From positions 1 to 7,405 of the forward strand of contig JAEWPQ010000025.1 of NCBI GenBank assembly GCA_023460575.1: 7,405 nt of DNA. The letters are read 5' to 3'. The notes below the pieces were generated by a model, which worked only from the letters and a program-made list of their open reading frames with translations, searched no databases and was not told the DNA's origin. The first letter of the stretch is position 1. Each line of letters opens with the position of its first letter. Source of the DNA: Bacillota bacterium. Its GTDB lineage: Bacteria > Bacillota > Clostridia > Lachnospirales > Lachnospiraceae. Made by a program: the position numbers and the translations under genes. Of the stretch, positions 5,994-7,405 are shown piece after piece.

Positions 5994-7405
5994 TTACATC
6001 TCTGCCATCAGTTTACGAATCAAAGCTTCATACTTTTCATAGCCTGCAGGCGGCTCTAAAAGTTCAACTTCTCTTGGATTAGGCTCTGGATCCTTTGGAG
6101 TTGTCGCATCAATAATCAGTTTGGAATGCATTCCCGCAGGGTAAGAGGATGGATCAAGAGGCATTCCCGGGCAGTTTGGAATAACCACAACATCCTTATC
6201 CGGTCTTACACGGGTTGTGAGCGCCCACATAACCTGGGGAAGATTAAATGGATCAACAAACTCATCAACAATAATAATAATTTTACTGTACGAGCCTCCG
6301 TGAGGAGTGGAAAGGAGACGGAATGCCACTTCTTTTCCAAAGCCGCCGAACCGCACCTTTGTGGAAATAATGCAGCCGATTCCATGCGTATACATGGCAT
6401 TAACAGCCTGTACCTCCGGGAAATCCCGTTTTATCTGCTGGTAAAGGGGAACCGATGTATTTAACGCCATAAGATAATCGATTTCGGTCCACGGAATACC
6501 AAGATACAGGTTTTCAAAAATCGGGTTCGTTCTGTGAGTTACATGAGTAATAGTAATTACGCACTGGCGTCTGGAACCTGAGTAGGAACCCGGAAATTCA
6601 CCGAACGGGCCTTCTACCTCACGTACCCTTGGCTCAATATAACCTTCCAAAACAACCTCAGAACCGGCAGGAACATAAAGATTCTTATAAAGATCGGACT
6701 GAACAATCTGGGTCGGAACCCCATCCTGGAGCGCGCCTACAAATTCATACTCATTCTGAGTATACATAACCGGAGTCGATGCCATATAGGTCACCAGCGG
6801 GCTGTTACCTACCGTAATACAAATCGGAACCTTTTCGTTTTTCCGCTCAGCAGCTTCCAGCTGGATTGCGATATCGTGAAATGCCAGCGCCTGAATGCCC
6901 ACACGGTTTTTGCCTTTAACCTGTATGCGGTATGTACCTACATTCAGCTTGTCAAAATTATCAGGCTCATTGGGATCTGCCGTGATAATAGACGCTTTGG
7001 AAAGGAAGAATCCTCCATCCTGGTCATTGATTCTGTACAATGGAAGGAGTTCAAACAGATTGATATCCTCTGCTTTATCAATGGTATTTTCTTTACAGGG
7101 TGCTTCTTCTCTTTTCAGAATTTCAGGTTTAACCGGGAAGCGTTCCCATCTGCGGTTAATTTCATGAAACTGCTCTTTGGTTGATGCTGTTTTGTCCATT
7201 CCCAGCATCAAAGCATGATTGGCCCATGAACCATGCACGTTGGTGACTACGCTGTAAGGATATCCTTTTACCTTTTCGAATAAAACTGCCGGACCGCTCT
7301 CAATGTTTGCCGCAGCTCTGCCTGCTGCTGCAATATCCGGTTCTGGATTAACCTCCTCCTTGATTCGTACTAACTGACCGTTTTCTTCCAGAGTGGAAAG
7401 GAAAC
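5994..7405 (-). CDS. bsdC: UbiD-family hydroxyarylic acid decarboxylase (C subunit), 5' end outside the window
   Basis: The frame is open from the right edge to its stop, giving 469 residues. The first codon (Phe) aligns with about residue 9 of B. subtilis BsdC, so only some eight codons are missing. The enzyme is a cytoplasmic prFMN-dependent decarboxylase that converts a phenolic acid to the phenol and CO2, reversibly. Numbering from the first full codon, NVGTYRIQ carries Arg159. EGPFGE carries Glu264 and Glu269 (codons at 6612-6614 and 6597-6599), completing the Arg-Glu-Glu set seen in Fdc1 and UbiD. The VDEFVDPFNLPQVMWAL region and NCPGMPLDPSS near the C-terminus are family blocks. An internal GTG at 7238 is not the start, because conserved N-terminal sequence continues upstream of it. 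The C-D gene pairing and BsdC likeness favour an aromatic acid over a ubiquinone precursor. The exact substrate is not readable from sequence alone. Confidence 0.95.
   Translation of the reverse strand, partial: FLSTLEENGQLVRIKEEVNPEPDIAAAGRAAANIESGPAVLFEKVKGYPYSVVTNVHGSWANHALMLGMDKTASTKEQFHEINRRWERFPVKPEILKREEAPCKENTIDKAEDINLFELLPLYRINDQDGGFFLSKASIITADPNEPDNFDKLNVGTYRIQVKGKNRVGIQALAFHDIAIQLEAAERKNEKVPICITVGNSPLVTYMASTPVMYTQNEYEFVGALQDGVPTQIVQSDLYKNLYVPAGSEVVLEGYIEPRVREVEGPFGEFPGSYSGSRRQCVITITHVTHRTNPIFENLYLGIPWTEIDYLMALNTSVPLYQQIKRDFPEVQAVNAMYTHGIGCIISTKVRFGGFGKEVAFRLLSTPHGGSYSKIIIIVDEFVDPFNLPQVMWALTTRVRPDKDVVVIPNCPGMPLDPSSYPAGMHSKLIIDATTPKDPEPNPREVELLEPPAGYEKYEALIRKLMAEM

Noticed and set aside
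6126..6464. Plus-strand and alternate-frame open stretches inside the decarboxylase gene
   Set aside because: Their translations show no recognisable family and lie entirely within a well-supported gene.
5994..7238. GTG at 7238 as the start of the decarboxylase, giving a 414-residue protein
   Set aside because: The frame stays open to the window edge and the upstream 55 codons encode conserved N-terminal sequence (for example ENGQLVRIKEEV and the PDIAAAGRAA block). The gene is cut by the edge rather than starting at 7238.

Overview
The window carries eight recognisable genes, all on the minus strand, plus the first six codons of a probable ninth at the left edge. Codon use and base composition are moderate in GC. 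Strong AAGGAGG-type ribosome sites, a clostridial-style chemoreceptor and anaerobe-type aromatic acid decarboxylase genes together suggest an anaerobic Firmicute, probably Clostridia of the Lachnospiraceae kind. That placement is an inference from gene style, not a database match.

Read in the direction of transcription (right to left), positions 7405 to 2812 look like one operon for non-oxidative decarboxylation of a hydroxyarylic acid using the prenylated flavin cofactor (prFMN). The order is: a UbiD-family decarboxylase (BsdC/LpdC type, lacking only about eight N-terminal codons at the window edge), a 68-residue Cys4 small subunit (BsdD/VdcD type), a divergent DASS/SLC13-type permease, a UbiX flavin prenyltransferase, an LpdD-like prenylated-flavin chaperone, and a type 1 isopentenyl-diphosphate isomerase (Idi). 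Gaps are only 11 to 35 bases, with ribosome sites in the gaps and no internal terminator or promoter seen. The logic is coherent. Idi makes dimethylallyl diphosphate (the prenyl source), UbiX attaches the prenyl group to FMN, LpdD probably handles prFMN, UbiD with its small subunit removes CO2 from the aromatic acid, and the permease probably moves the acid or the phenol product. The inclusion of idi is the most notable point, because it makes the operon nearly self-sufficient for its own cofactor.

A weak terminator-like hairpin just after idi (2798-2820) may close the operon. Next comes a methyl-accepting chemotaxis protein with an extracytoplasmic four-helix-type sensor (930-2744), then MTA/SAH nucleosidase (147-845) with a possible promoter of its own. 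The left 146 bases hold a compound hairpin after the nucleosidase stop, then a candidate promoter whose -10 box lies inside an 8-bp inverted repeat, then a ribosome site and ATG of a gene that continues off the left edge.

No RNA gene, CRISPR array, insertion sequence or phage feature was seen. No stretch over 300 bases lacks a gene.
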